DNA of 64,000 nucleotides from Pseudevernia furfuracea (Eukaryota; Ascomycota; Lecanoromycetes; Lecanorales; Parmeliaceae), in contig JAIUPT010000042.1 in assembly GCA_022315425.1 (NCBI GenBank), positions 1,054,001-1,118,000 on the forward strand, given 5' to 3'. Each line of letters begins with the position of its first letter. Position 1 is the first letter of the stretch. The notes under the pieces were generated by a model that had not been told where the DNA came from, searched no databases, and saw only the letters and a list, made by a program, of their open reading frames with translations. Below are positions 9,486-19,839 of the stretch, in pieces. A program made the translations under genes and the position numbers.

Positions 9486-12400
9486 ATGAGGCCCATTACT
9501 GTGTCTTCGTGCAACTTGAACCAGTGGTCACTTGACTTCACCGGCAATAGGTAAACCCCCTTTGAAACCGATGTCCTCCCTTACTGTGTTTTCTTATTAG
9601 ACTCAAGACATGTTGCGGGAGCCAATAATCAGTTACTCTGTTTTGAAGCTTCTCTGGCACATCTGTAACTCAAAACGCGCCTTGAAGTGCCATTACCACA
9701 TACTGACTCAGAGATATTGAAGATCCCGAATCATCGAGGCTGTCCGAAGAGCGAAAAGCGATGGCTCCGCACTCCTAGTCACACCAGAATTGAGCATCAC
9801 TGGGTATGCTTGCCTCGATGAGTTCCTCGCCAAAGACACTACCATGCACAGGTACGTAGAGTCCAGAACTCAGGCGTCAAGCCAATGATGGAGCCTTAAG
9901 ATGACTTTGGGAGTGTTTGGTCTACGCACATGTTTCAAAGCTCTGGCTCAAGTGGTTAGATAATGCTGACTCCGACCTTTTCATCTAGCTGGGAGGTCCT
10001 AAAAGATTTGATTGAACATGAAGAATGTCAAGGGATAGTTGTGGATGGTATGTACCCCGTGATTCAATTTTTTCTCTAAGCGCGACCTTCGAGAGAGGCC
10101 TTTTCTACTCCTGACAGTTGTCCTATGATTCGGAGGTTTGGGTCTAAGGGACCAATGCTGACCGTGATTTGAAGTGGGGCTCCCGATATTGCATAGAAGC
10201 TGCTTATACAACTGCCGCCTGCTGTTCCGCGATGGAAAGATACTCTACGCCCGTCCGAAGATGGCCCTGGCCAACGATGGACTTTTCAGAGAGATGCGGC
10301 ATTTCACGTGAGTATACATGTCTAAGTAACTCCTTCCCAATTCGTAGCCTCTTTGAATCGCGCAGCAAGCCTGATGAAAATTTGACTCGCCGAACCTTCT
10401 CGAGGCTCACTTCGAATTTTGAGCAGAAATGCTGACTTTGAAAACTTGAAGTCCATGGCAGAGACCAAAACAATACGATGAATTCTTGTTACCAACAGAA
10501 TTGCAGGAACTGACCGGGCAGAGGCATATCAAGTTCGGCGATTGTGTGTTAGAAGCCAACGATACTTCCATCGCCTCAGAGATGTGCGAAGAACTATTCA
10601 CACCTGATTGTCCGAGTGTCCACCTGGGCCTAGATGGTGTCGAAATTATTTGCAACAGCTCTGCTTCCCACTGGGAGCTCAGAAAATTGAGCAGACGACT
10701 GGAGCTGATACAAGAGAGTAGCAAGAAGGGAGGATCTGTTTACTTATACAGTAACCAACAGGGATGTGACGGGTCCGGGCGGGAGTACTATGATGGATGT
10801 GCCCTCATCATTGTCAACGGAGAGATCAAGGCTCAAGCCTCCCAATTCAGCTTGAATGATGTTGAGGTCATTTCGGCGACTGTGGATCTCGACGATGTTG
10901 GAAATGCGAGGGTTTATAAGGCGAGGAGTATGCAGGCTTCAAAAGAGCAAGCCTACCCGCGGGTAAAGTTGGACGCTTTGTTGACGGACCAAAATCCTTT
11001 GCCCGCGCGCCATATCTCACCGACCAGAGACGCAGTCATTGTCACGCCCCAAGAAGAAATCGCCTTTGGAGCTGGCTGTTGGCTGTGGGACTATCTTCGT
11101 CGCAGCAATCAGGCTGGCGCGTTTCTTCCATTATCGGGCGGTGTGGATTCGAGTGCTACCGCTGTGATTTTCTACTCTGCAGTCCGACTAGTCTTTGCGG
11201 CTTGCGAGGCTGAAAATCAACAAGTCATCAAGGATATGAGGCGAGTGTGTGGCGAGAAGGAGAATTCCACGTGGCTACCATCAGAGCCAAAAGAACTCTG
11301 CAATGTGATCTTCCACACTTGTTATATGGGTACGTACATTACGGAGTGACCTCCTTCCAGTTGGTGTTGATCAATGAATTGCAAGACCCGTCTGGGGAGC
11401 AAAAGACTCCTTATTACTCCGTTCATGTTTTCGCCTCTAGTAGGATATGCTGAATTTGAAACTCCTGCAGGAACCTCCAATTCGTCCAAGGAAACACGTG
11501 CTCGAGCTAAAGCCCTTGCCAACGACATCGGCTCCTATCACATCGATTTGAACATGGATACTATAGCCAGTGCGTTCACCTCGCTCTTCACCAGTCTGTT
11601 TCCACTCAAGAAACTTCATTTTAAGAGTGAAGGCGGCTCGAATCAGGAGAACTTGGCTCTTCAGAACATACAATCTCGGTCAAGGATGGTGCTGTCTTAT
11701 TTGCTGGCTTCGACCCTGACCTGGGTACGGGACCGACGCAACGGAGGAAACCTGCTTGTACTTGGATCTGCCAATGTTGATGAATGCTTAAGAGGTATGT
11801 GCGTTTTGGCGCAGGTTATTCCTGTGCAATACCACGCTCTGTGTCGCAAAACAAGTTTCGAGGGCAGAAGAGTCCTTTTGTTCCCCGAAAGCTGTCTCAC
11901 TACTCGATTACTTGGCCCAAAGAAGAGCTGCTGACTCTGAACGCCTCATAGGATACCTAGTACGTATATCCGGAGTTTGACTGTCGCCATTTGAAGAACC
12001 GAAATGAGTATTGAGACATGTCTCCGGGGTGTCCATCTCTTGAGGTTCAAATTCCAGCTTGAACAGGCAATACTAACCTCGGAACATTTATCTAGACTAA
12101 ATATGACTGCTCCAGTGCTGACATAAATCCAAGTCAGTATCTTCTTTTCATGGTCTCTGTCTCCATAGAAAAATGGTCACAAGAACATTTTTCATGATCC
12201 AAAACCACTTTAAAGGCACTTGCTGACGCCAGAATCTGGAAGTTGGGGCAATTAGCAAAAAAGACCTGGCTGGGTTCTTGACGTATGCCAAGACCGAATT
12301 CGATTTGCCCATAATCGAATCGTTCCTCGAGGCTACCCCCACAGCAGAGTTGGAGCCCATAACGGACAACTACGTACAGAGCGATGAACAGGTACGTGCT

Positions 12401-13189
12401 CGTAGGGTGGACTCTGCTCAACAGCCACCGTTACTCGGGTCGAATGAAGAAGTCTCAAGGCCAAACATCTTCCTTTCTGGTCTTACATTTATGCAAGTGC
12501 TTCTAGGGAAATGCTGACACCGGAATTCTCCCTAGGACATGGGATGCACGTACGACGAATTAGGCAGTATGTTACATCTTGATCGGACGGTTAACACAAC
12601 CGCTGACATGTTCAAGCATTTGGGACGCTCCGGAAGATTGATAAATTAGGCCCGTACTCCATGTGGCAAACACTGTGCACCCAGTGGACTCATCTGAGCC
12701 CCCGTGAGGTCTACAAGAGAACACGCTTCCTATGGCACTACTTGTAAGTACTCATCCCGAAGGAAACCGTTACCGCATCACGAGCCATCCCCTTCACCTC
12801 GTGCCTACTACTTACCAGACCTAACCCAAACAAAATAAATGCTGACATATCCCGCAGCGGCATCAATCGACACAAGCAGGAGATCCTCACACCAGCTCTA
12901 CACGCATGCCAATACTCACCAGACTCGAATCGTTACGATTTGTTGCCATTCCTGAGACCGTACGTGAAACCTTCTTTCCCGCATCTGTACCCGTATCTCT
13001 CTGTCTGAGGGACGAGAAAACTTTTCGGAGAGCAAAAGCCTTCTCTCGCTCCCCATTCCTTCGTGTCTCAACATCCACAACTCATGCCACGAAACAGCGA
13101 CGTGCTGACTTCTGGAATTCCCTAGACCACTTACATGGGCGTACAACAAGATTGAAAAAGCACTAGAAGAGCACGAAAAGAAGCCGTGA
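9486..13189 (+). CDS. QNS1: Glutamine-dependent NAD+ synthetase (701 aa, 13 exons)
   Basis: Exons: 9486-9550, 9723-9851, 9989-10047, 10175-10307, 10452-11329, 11471-11794, 11952-11959, 12096-12132, 12243-12391, 12536-12566, 12617-12743, 12858-12959, 13126-13189; the sum is 2106 bases with every phase matching. The enzyme converts deamido-NAD+ to NAD+ using ATP and glutamine, the last step of NAD synthesis. The N-terminal nitrilase-type glutaminase starts MRPITVSSCNLNQWSLDF; its catalytic Glu lies in VTPELSITGY, Lys in RPKMALANDG and Cys in SNQQGCDG. The synthetase part has the PP-loop LSGGVDSS and the conserved GSANVDECLRGYL and PTAELEPIT. Exon 7 is 8 bases long. Length fits the family (about 700). 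Ten of the 12 introns are 110-172 bases, longer than most introns of neighbouring genes. Confidence 0.95.
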
Positions 13190-14160
13190 TCCTCAGGCCG
13201 GATTGATCCAATCACGATCCGTGGCTTGCCCCTCAAAGTTCTAGCTGACTCCAGATCATGTCTTCAAATGTGTTGCTCATACAAAGCAAGCGCGACCACG
13301 AACCAAGAAATTACCTGTCTCTCAAAATCTTCGTTCCTCCTGAGCAGATGTGGATGCCAACCCGACAAGCACTGCTGTATCTATCTATCCATGCGAGAAT
13401 CCACCATCACCACTTCTCCAGAATCTCCTCCAAGATCCCCGTAGCCACCACCTATCTTTCCCAAGCTCCACAAGCTTACTCCAGATGCTGGAATTTTTTT
13501 ATAAAAAAAAAATCTTTTAGGTAGCCTCGACGACTCCTATCACAGAAGCAAGGAGCCAGTGCAGCTGAGTGGTTCAATACTGCGCGAACTATGCAAGTCG
13601 ACCGTTGAAGGTAGATCTGCCCCGCGGGAATCAGAAAAGTACGTAGTGCTTAGGAACCATTGCCCGCACCACCCGGCAATTCCTGCCCTCCACATTAATT
13701 ACAAAGTATAACATTATGTAACAGCGCACGCACCACCACAGTGGCACACACACAGTCCACAGCACAGCACAGACCCCGCTCGGCCGCAGTGGTGCGCCCC
13801 CGGCGGCCGGCCCAAACTCCGTTCTTTTGCTCCCTTCCTTCCTTACTTCCTTCCTTCCTTCCTTCTCCCTCCTTCTTTTCCATCGCAGCTACATACATAC
13901 ACACATATACACACACACACACATAAATATCACTCCCTCACACGGTACACCCACCGCGCGACGCTCACCAATGATCCAAATACCCATCAGTTTCCACGCC
14001 CCCGCCCCGAAAAAAATCTCAAACTAAAAACCAAACCCCCCGCTTTGCTTAGTTATTAGCCTTCCTTGTCGTAAATAATGCGTCTAGTACCTATGTAGAT
14101 AGATAGATGGATAGATGGATGGATAGCCGGGCGGGGCTACATGCATGCATATGACGCGCT
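13190..14160. repeat. Microsatellite-rich intergenic block
   Basis: Downstream of QNS1 lies a dense set of simple repeats: TTCC repeats at about 13836-13863, a CA run at about 13899-13923 and GATA/GATG repeats at about 14097-14125. A T-rich/A-rich stretch is at about 13497-13512. An 88-codon frame at 13258-13524 has low-complexity content and is not convincing. Confidence 0.8.
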
Positions 14161-14222
14161 TTGACTCCATCGCGCATCGCATCGCATCGCATCGCATCGC
14201 ATGTTGCATGTTGCATGTTGCA
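14161..14222. repeat. Two adjoining short tandem repeats (ATCGC and ATGTTGC units)
   Basis: Five-base units ATCGC are repeated about five to six times up to about 14200. They are followed directly by three seven-base units ATGTTGC to about 14222. The switch of unit length at one point suggests two independent slippage events or one compound minisatellite. Confidence 0.85.
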
Positions 14223-15006
14223 TTATCAATGCGCCTTTACGATCCCACAAAAAAAGAAAAAGAAAAGGTGAAGTGCTTATCAGCGTGCAGGGTAAGGGCG
14301 AGGAGAGGAGGGGGGTGATCTGCTGCGACCGCAACGATAAAAACAATTTTTTTTTTTGGAGTTACCGGTTGAGGAGAAGGGGTAGGTTACAATCATTACA
14401 TAATTATTGGTGTGGAGTAGTAAAAGTAGAGTCAAGGTGAATCTTCTGTGGAAATTACATGATGCGATTTTTCCCTTCGGTGACAGGGGGGATCAATCAA
14501 TCTGTGTGAAACAGATCTCTGGATCCTGAAATCCTGGGTTACACAACTTACACTGGGTAGCCTTTTGGGGGCACGGCTCGGCACGGGCTGAGCTCGTTCC
14601 CCCTGCTTGCCAAGCCAGGCTTTCCTTCAGGGGCGGCCGAATGCTGCCCACCACTGCTGTGAGGTACAGTGGTAAAAGCGACAGTAGCAGTTTGAAAAGA
14701 AAAGGGCATGGTAAACTTGCATGAAAATCTGGGTGAGCTGGGTGTGTGTACATGGCCATGACTTTATCTGTGTCACCTATATGCGACCGTGATATCCGCA
14801 CAAGCTGTGTCATGATCATGGCTTGCTCTATATATAAGAGGGTTCAGGTATGAAATATAGACGGTGAAATGAAAGTGTTGAAGTGAATATTCTGTGCACC
14901 GAAGCTCGCGGCGCCATGGTTTAGGAGCAGGAACCGGTTCCTCCGAGGAGACTATGGAGTGTAACATTAGCATGGTACTCTGATGTGAGGCATGGTCAAA
15001 GTGGAC
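14223..15006. other. 3' flank of the GH128 gene, no separate gene seen
   Basis: It holds the probable 3' untranslated region of the minus-strand GH128 gene and short frames only. A GTAAGT donor overlaps the GH128 stop codon, and an acceptor near 14958 would add a short alternative tail. Confidence 0.45.
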
Positions 15007-16220
15007 TTACGCAGAGCCCGAAGCGGTCAAGGAATCCCCGTTCAGAAGGGTACCCAAATGCTCATTGTAGGCGTAGTGTGTGACCTTGGAGTTCGAGGCG
15101 TTCTTCATGAAGGTACTTTCGAGCCATTGGATGAATTGGCACTGGAAGCCACAGATGTCAGCATCATTGAGCTGAACCATAGATATCTGGGATTTTGGTG
15201 GGTGCAAGGGCTAAGACTGACATCTTGGGTAGCTGTGCTGGCATCGTAACCACTTCCCATCTCCGTGATCCAGACTTCTGGAATATCATTGGCTTCCGCT
15301 AACTGGATCATAGCCCCAGCCTGCTCATTCAACAGAGCGCCATTTTCCTCTACCGTCAGTGAACTACTACCATACCAGTGCATGCTTATAGCTTGAAAGG
15401 TGTACTTTGGGCTGTTGGACGCGGCCAATGAGAGGAATTGGGACATCCACTCTTGTCCTCCCGGGTTGGCGACACCACCAATTGTGCCTAACGACACAAC
15501 GGAATTGCTGACGGCTGGTGTGGAGATCAAGGCGTCTAGGGAGGATTGGTATTCGGCGAGGTAGTGCTATGCCGAGGTATTAGCTTATGGAAGTTCTCGA
15601 CAAAGTCGGTGTGTATGAGACTTACCCAGCCTGATATCGCTGTGCTGGGCGTCATCCAAGACTGACCGGGCCTGTGTAGATATGAGATGGAAAGCTTCAC
15701 TCGTTTATACGGCTGCCAGCTTACTGGTCTGGCTCGTTGAATGCGATCAGACTTATGCCCTTGGGCCATGAAGCTGCAGCAGCGGTCCAAGGATTGAGAT
15801 CTGTGCCGGGAATGCTCAATCAGCACTGGCAAAGGTTTGATGATATGGCGACTCACGGTTGCTATCTTGGAAGGTCCATAGTTGAGGGAAGAATATGCCC
15901 AGATCGAGATTGTCCGAAGAGCTGAGCGGGATGGGCGACCAATCCACGGAGAAACCGACCTTACCACTGAAGGCACCCAACTCGCTAGTACCATCATAAA
16001 GGACTCCAACCTTGGGGCTGCTTGAGCCGGTGGTAGCACCCGAGGATGGGGATGGACTTGAGGTTGAAGAAGAGGTAGTGGCAGTAGTGGTGGAAAGGGC
16101 GGGATCAGCAATTGCGCCACTCGAGTGCTGATGCCAGTGAGCATTCGCATGTGGTTTGGCCTGAACAATGGTGCAAAGAAGAAAGAAGATAGAAAGAAAA
16201 GACTGCGATGTGGACAACAT
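15007..16220 (-). CDS. Secreted GH128-type (Asl1-like) endo-beta-1,3-glucanase (321 aa)
   Basis: Exons on the minus strand: 16220-15857, 15800-15725, 15671-15626, 15566-15222 and 15141-15007, total 966 bases. A signal peptide starts MLSTSQSFLSIFFLLCTIVQA. A Ser/Thr/Pro-rich linker (about residues 45-70) precedes the catalytic domain, which starts near KVGVLYD. The two catalytic glutamates of the family are visible in LIAFNEPDQ (acid/base) and EVWITEMGSGY (nucleophile); HWYG is also typical. Family members cleave beta-1,3-glucan and act at the fungal cell wall or outside the cell. Intron 4 ends with GCTGACATCTGTGGCTTCCAG. The stop codon lies inside a perfect GTAAGT, so an alternative C-terminus through a sixth exon (near 14958) is possible. 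Confidence 0.9.
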
Positions 16221-17071
16221 GATGAATGAATGAATGAGAGAAAGGTATCCGAAGATATATATAATATGATGAATATGTAAGGAGGGAAAGATGGTTATTG
16301 GATCAAGCAAATGGGAAGTGAATGAAGCGTGCTGCAAGAAGAGAAGCTCGATGAAAGCAAAGGGGCGGCGCCATGGAGACTTTATGTGGACAGGGGATGC
16401 AGCAGGATGAGCTGGCTCCTGGCACCTGCACAATTTTGGTGTGACAGGGAAGAGGAGTAGGGGGATGTTGGAGATGTTGGGGATGTTGGGATGTCAATTA
16501 TTTCCCTATTTACTATTTGCACCTTATCTTGGTGACAGCCAATAATACTGGATAGATGATTAGATGATAGCGGGGCTGCTCGGTGCAGGAACCCGGGAAG
16601 CAGGAAGTATAAAGTATGGTGGATGGAAGACATGGATCATGCTTGTCATGTTGTGAACCTATCATTAAGGTATTCAATGATAATGGGGATGACCTTTACT
16701 TTTCCGCCACAGCCCCCCCCCCCCCTTCCAACAAGATTTGATTATATTAATTTAGCCTCTTTAATTAATTTATTAGATCCTCCTTCTTCATTAAGATTTA
16801 GGGGGGTGTTCCAGCGTTATGTTTCATGCAAAATGCAACCACACGTGGTGTGAAAGGTTAAATAAAAAGAGAGATGGAAATTTGTCATCTGATTCCTGGA
16901 CATTTTGGGGAGATTATCTGTCGGGCTAAGAAAAGAAGCCTGAACTGTCTGACGGGCGCTAGCCGGGCCGCGTCAACTGTGCGCCGCCAAGACTTTCCCC
17001 CAATATTTAAGTGTGAGTGAGCCTTCATCTCATCTCCAATATCTTCAGCGCTCTTCCTCATCACTTCCAGA
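16221..17071. other. Intergenic promoter region
   Basis: Likely 5' region of the GH128 gene (minus) and of the small frame at 17072 (plus). It has a 13-base C run at about 16713-16725 and an AT-rich patch at 16740-16800. No gene seen. Confidence 0.4.
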
Positions 17072-17404
17072 ATGCATGGACTGTTACTGGCACTGTCACT
17101 ATCGTCGCTTTCTGACCCTCATCCTGCTGAGATTCTTTCGAAGCTTGCTGATGGCCGGATTTCTGTTCCCGGCTCTGCTTCTTTCCTAAGCAGTCGTGAC
17201 GTGTCCGAGAAGCGAGTATCGGTAGAAACGGTGCTACATACCTACCATGAGTGGAGGGAAGTGAAGGAGTTGATTATCATATTATCATGGGTGCGGAATA
17301 ATTGGCGGGGCAAAGACTGTACATACAGTTTTGGAGGAAGACCGCAGTCCTGCGCTGCCTTACCCGTAGTCGCATATGTACTGCCAGCAAACATCAAGCA
17401 ATGA
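17072..17404 (+). CDS. Hypothetical small protein (110 aa), possibly secreted
   Basis: ATG-initiated unspliced frame, MHGLLLALSLSSLSDPHPAE. The first 14 residues are hydrophobic enough for a short signal peptide, but cleavage is unclear. The leader looks like a real fungal 5' untranslated region (TC-rich, with AATATTTAAG about 65 bases upstream), which is the main support. Two cysteines occur near the C-terminus (KDCTYSF, PQSCAAL). No family recognised; it may be a chance frame. Confidence 0.3.
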   Translation: MHGLLLALSLSSLSDPHPAEILSKLADGRISVPGSASFLSSRDVSEKRVSVETVLHTYHEWREVKELIIILSWVRNNWRGKDCTYSFGGRPQSCAALPVVAYVLPANIKQ

Positions 17405-18384
17405 CGCATCGCATACATGCAGAGGTAAATGCAGATTATTGAAGAATTCTTTTTGCCGGACCTCGGTTAAGAATAGCGCATCAATCGTACAACATGAGCC
17501 AAGTATTCCTGGAGCCCTATTGCTGGTATCACGCTTGTGAGCGAGTAGAGACGTGGAATACACCCGTTGATTTCCTTTAGGCGTACACCCTACGAGTTGA
17601 AGACTAACCCAACTGTTATTTCGAACCTTCGGTGACACACAATTTGTACCTTTGATTGCTTCCGAGGTTTCAATTGGGCTCTGCTTATATGTTATGATCA
17701 AGGGATAAGGCTAAGGTAGTCTCCAGATTAGGAGGGTCAGGATATGAGACATATGCCCCAGCGGCACCATAGCTTGGAGACGAGGAAAAGGGATGTACAC
17801 GGAGTCGTTCCCTATAACCGAAGGAAAAATGCTCATAGGGATAGAATGAATGGAGCGGCTAGACGAGCTATCAAGGTGAGAGTGAAGGCCATAAGTAGCT
17901 TTGCTTCTTCGGACTGGCTGCAGTGTGAGTCAAGCGCAAACACTTCGATATTAAACAGGAGCTCTCAACTTCAAGTGGTTTGTCTGTCTACCTCTAGGTG
18001 GAGATGTTCAGGGCCTTTCACATTGAATTTTGTGAAGTACGGCTTGCTTGACCCATAATACCTCCACCCGAGACGTCGGCGCCGATATATCCGCGATCTG
18101 CGCTCATCACCACGACGACGCGGTGAAGCGCTATACCAACTCGATGTTTCTGTCCTGGCTTCCGTCGGACCTCGTGTATTCAAATGCCCGGAAATATAAT
18201 AGTTTTGAAGTCGCTAAAAGGACGCTAGTGCTTGTTGTTGATGAAGGCTAATGTCGCCAGTGTTTACAAGAATGCACGCTTGGAAGTGCTGAGCTGCGCC
18301 TGGTTTTCCGACACTGAGTCTCAACGCATATTATCTCTGAACATTTTCGATCGCTGTTGACCTACTCGAACATTAGATTTTTAA
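17405..18384. other. Gene-poor stretch
   Basis: Only short overlapping frames occur on both strands (up to 104 codons at 17744-18058). None has recognisable motifs or splice support. Confidence 0.4.
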
Positions 18385-18942
18385 AATAAAACGGATCATC
18401 TGTCGCTGCTCTTCCCCTGTGATGTTACGACTCCCAGCAACCTGCAGCCTCTGCATTTCCAATCTTCCACAACAACCACACTAGGTCTCCAAGCTCCTCA
18501 GAAAGACAACGAGTGGCAAATAGGGCAATCCAAATCGTTTGCAGACCTGCTTCCAAAGCTTATCATCCAAATTTTCAAGGAAGTAGATAAATTTCCGACA
18601 GTCTGCACCCTTTGCAAAACGTGTCGCCAAGTTGACTCCATATTTACCCTCAACTCAGATGCGATACTCCGTGATGTTACATCGCGCTCCCCAGAAGCAC
18701 AACAACTGGCCTCGAATCAAGAGGTTGGCAACTTCGCGTCAGCACTCCCTCTCCGCTCATCCAGCAACTGCACACCAAGGAAACGAAAGTACCCTATCTA
18801 GCGCCAGCGCTGCACTGAAAGCCCTCAGTCACTACGAAGCCTCCGTCTTCAAGCACTCTGAGCAGGAAGGTCGCAGGAAGGAGATAACCCCCCCAAGACA
18901 CCCATCGCTGTAGCTCTAGCCAGATACAACGAATATAGGTAA
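18385..18942 (+). pseudogene. Decayed F-box gene relic
   Basis: The frame 18385-18801 has no ATG but translates to an F-box-like segment: KSFADLLPKLIIQIFKEV followed by TVCTLCKTCRQVDSIFTLN and then ILRDVTSRS. This matches in layout the F-box of the intact gene at 7.8 kb. It stops at TAG 18799-18801. Coding-like sequence continues in a second frame (LSSASAALKALSHYEASVF) and then a third (KTPIAVALARYNEYR, to 18942). Loss of the start codon and at least two frame changes point to a pseudogene; short unseen introns could explain one of the changes. The 3' end overlaps a minus-strand frame. Confidence 0.55.
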
Positions 18943-19672
18943 TCCAAGGAGATCGCTTAGATAACAATAATGTCCACTATAAGCGGCCTCGTCCAGCAAC
19001 GACTCACGATCCACGACCGCATCGGTGGCTTCCAGATGACGATGTCTCATCTTATTGATCTCTATCCACTCATAATCCTTCGGGTCATATCGCCTGCACC
19101 AGACGCCCACCGCCTTGTGTGCCTTACGATGTGACATCCATATATGAGCGATAGAGAAAGCAGACGCGTGATGCTTTTCCATCGACAGAGACAACCAACC
19201 TCCCGACTTCAATGGAGAACGTCGCCGGGTGATGAAGTCGATAGATTCAAACGAAGCGGGTGCCTGCGGGGGGGGGGGGGGGGGGGGGGGGGGGGGCGCG
19301 CTTGGTGGTTAGCAGTCGGGCTTTTTCCGGACCGAGAGAGAGGCAATAATGGCCCGAAGTGCTGCTGCGATCATGTGACGGATCCCTGACTATGTTTGCG
19401 TCGAGCGTGCTAGGAGAGAGTGGTGTATACCTTGTAGGATAGCTGCTGATGACGGCGGAGGAGGGCCAGTTTTGCGAGATCTGGCGCCAGTGGTTCAGCT
19501 CGGGTGTCAAACAAAAAAAAGGTACGGAGAGGTCAATTCTAGGACTCATAAGGGTTATAGATCCGAGCATCTCTAATTCTTCTTGATATCTATACGGCTC
19601 TGACCAAATCCTAGCTTTGAGGGTGCTTGTTTCAAGCAAAGGTTTGATCCTCGGAGCTTTCTCATTCATCAT
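18916..19672 (-). CDS. Hypothetical gene split by a 29-base homopolymer
   Basis: A minus-strand frame from ATG 19672 (MMNEKAPRIKPLLETSTLKA) runs into a 29-base C tract (G on plus, 19268-19296), emerges as polyproline and stops at 19247. The next frame (+1) is open from the tract to TAG at 18916, with coding-like content (SMEKHHASAFSIAHIWMSHR and MRHRHLEATDAVVDRE). A tract one base shorter would join them into a protein of about 250 residues. An assembly error, population length variation or a genuine break are all possible. A CAG acceptor right after the tract is another explanation, but no donor in the right phase was found. No family recognised. Confidence 0.4.
19268..19296. repeat. 29-base G homopolymer (plus strand)
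   Basis: Uninterrupted G run directly visible, the longest homopolymer in the window. It lies at the junction of two minus-strand reading frames. Confidence 0.98.
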
Positions 19673-19839
19673 TCGGGTTCACCTCTGCCCGTGCAGACAA
19701 TGTGCATAGACTCGTCTAAAAAATATAATAACAATTTCTTTTGTCCGAAACGCTACGATCTTGACCAGAACCAACGTCCAAATCCGCCACATCTACGATG
19801 AAAACCCCATCAACAAGACGGGACCAGCGCCTTCACTCG

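Noticed and set aside
13258..13524. 88-codon frame downstream of QNS1
   Set aside because: Ends in a poly-T/poly-A run, has no domain and lies in repeat-rich sequence.
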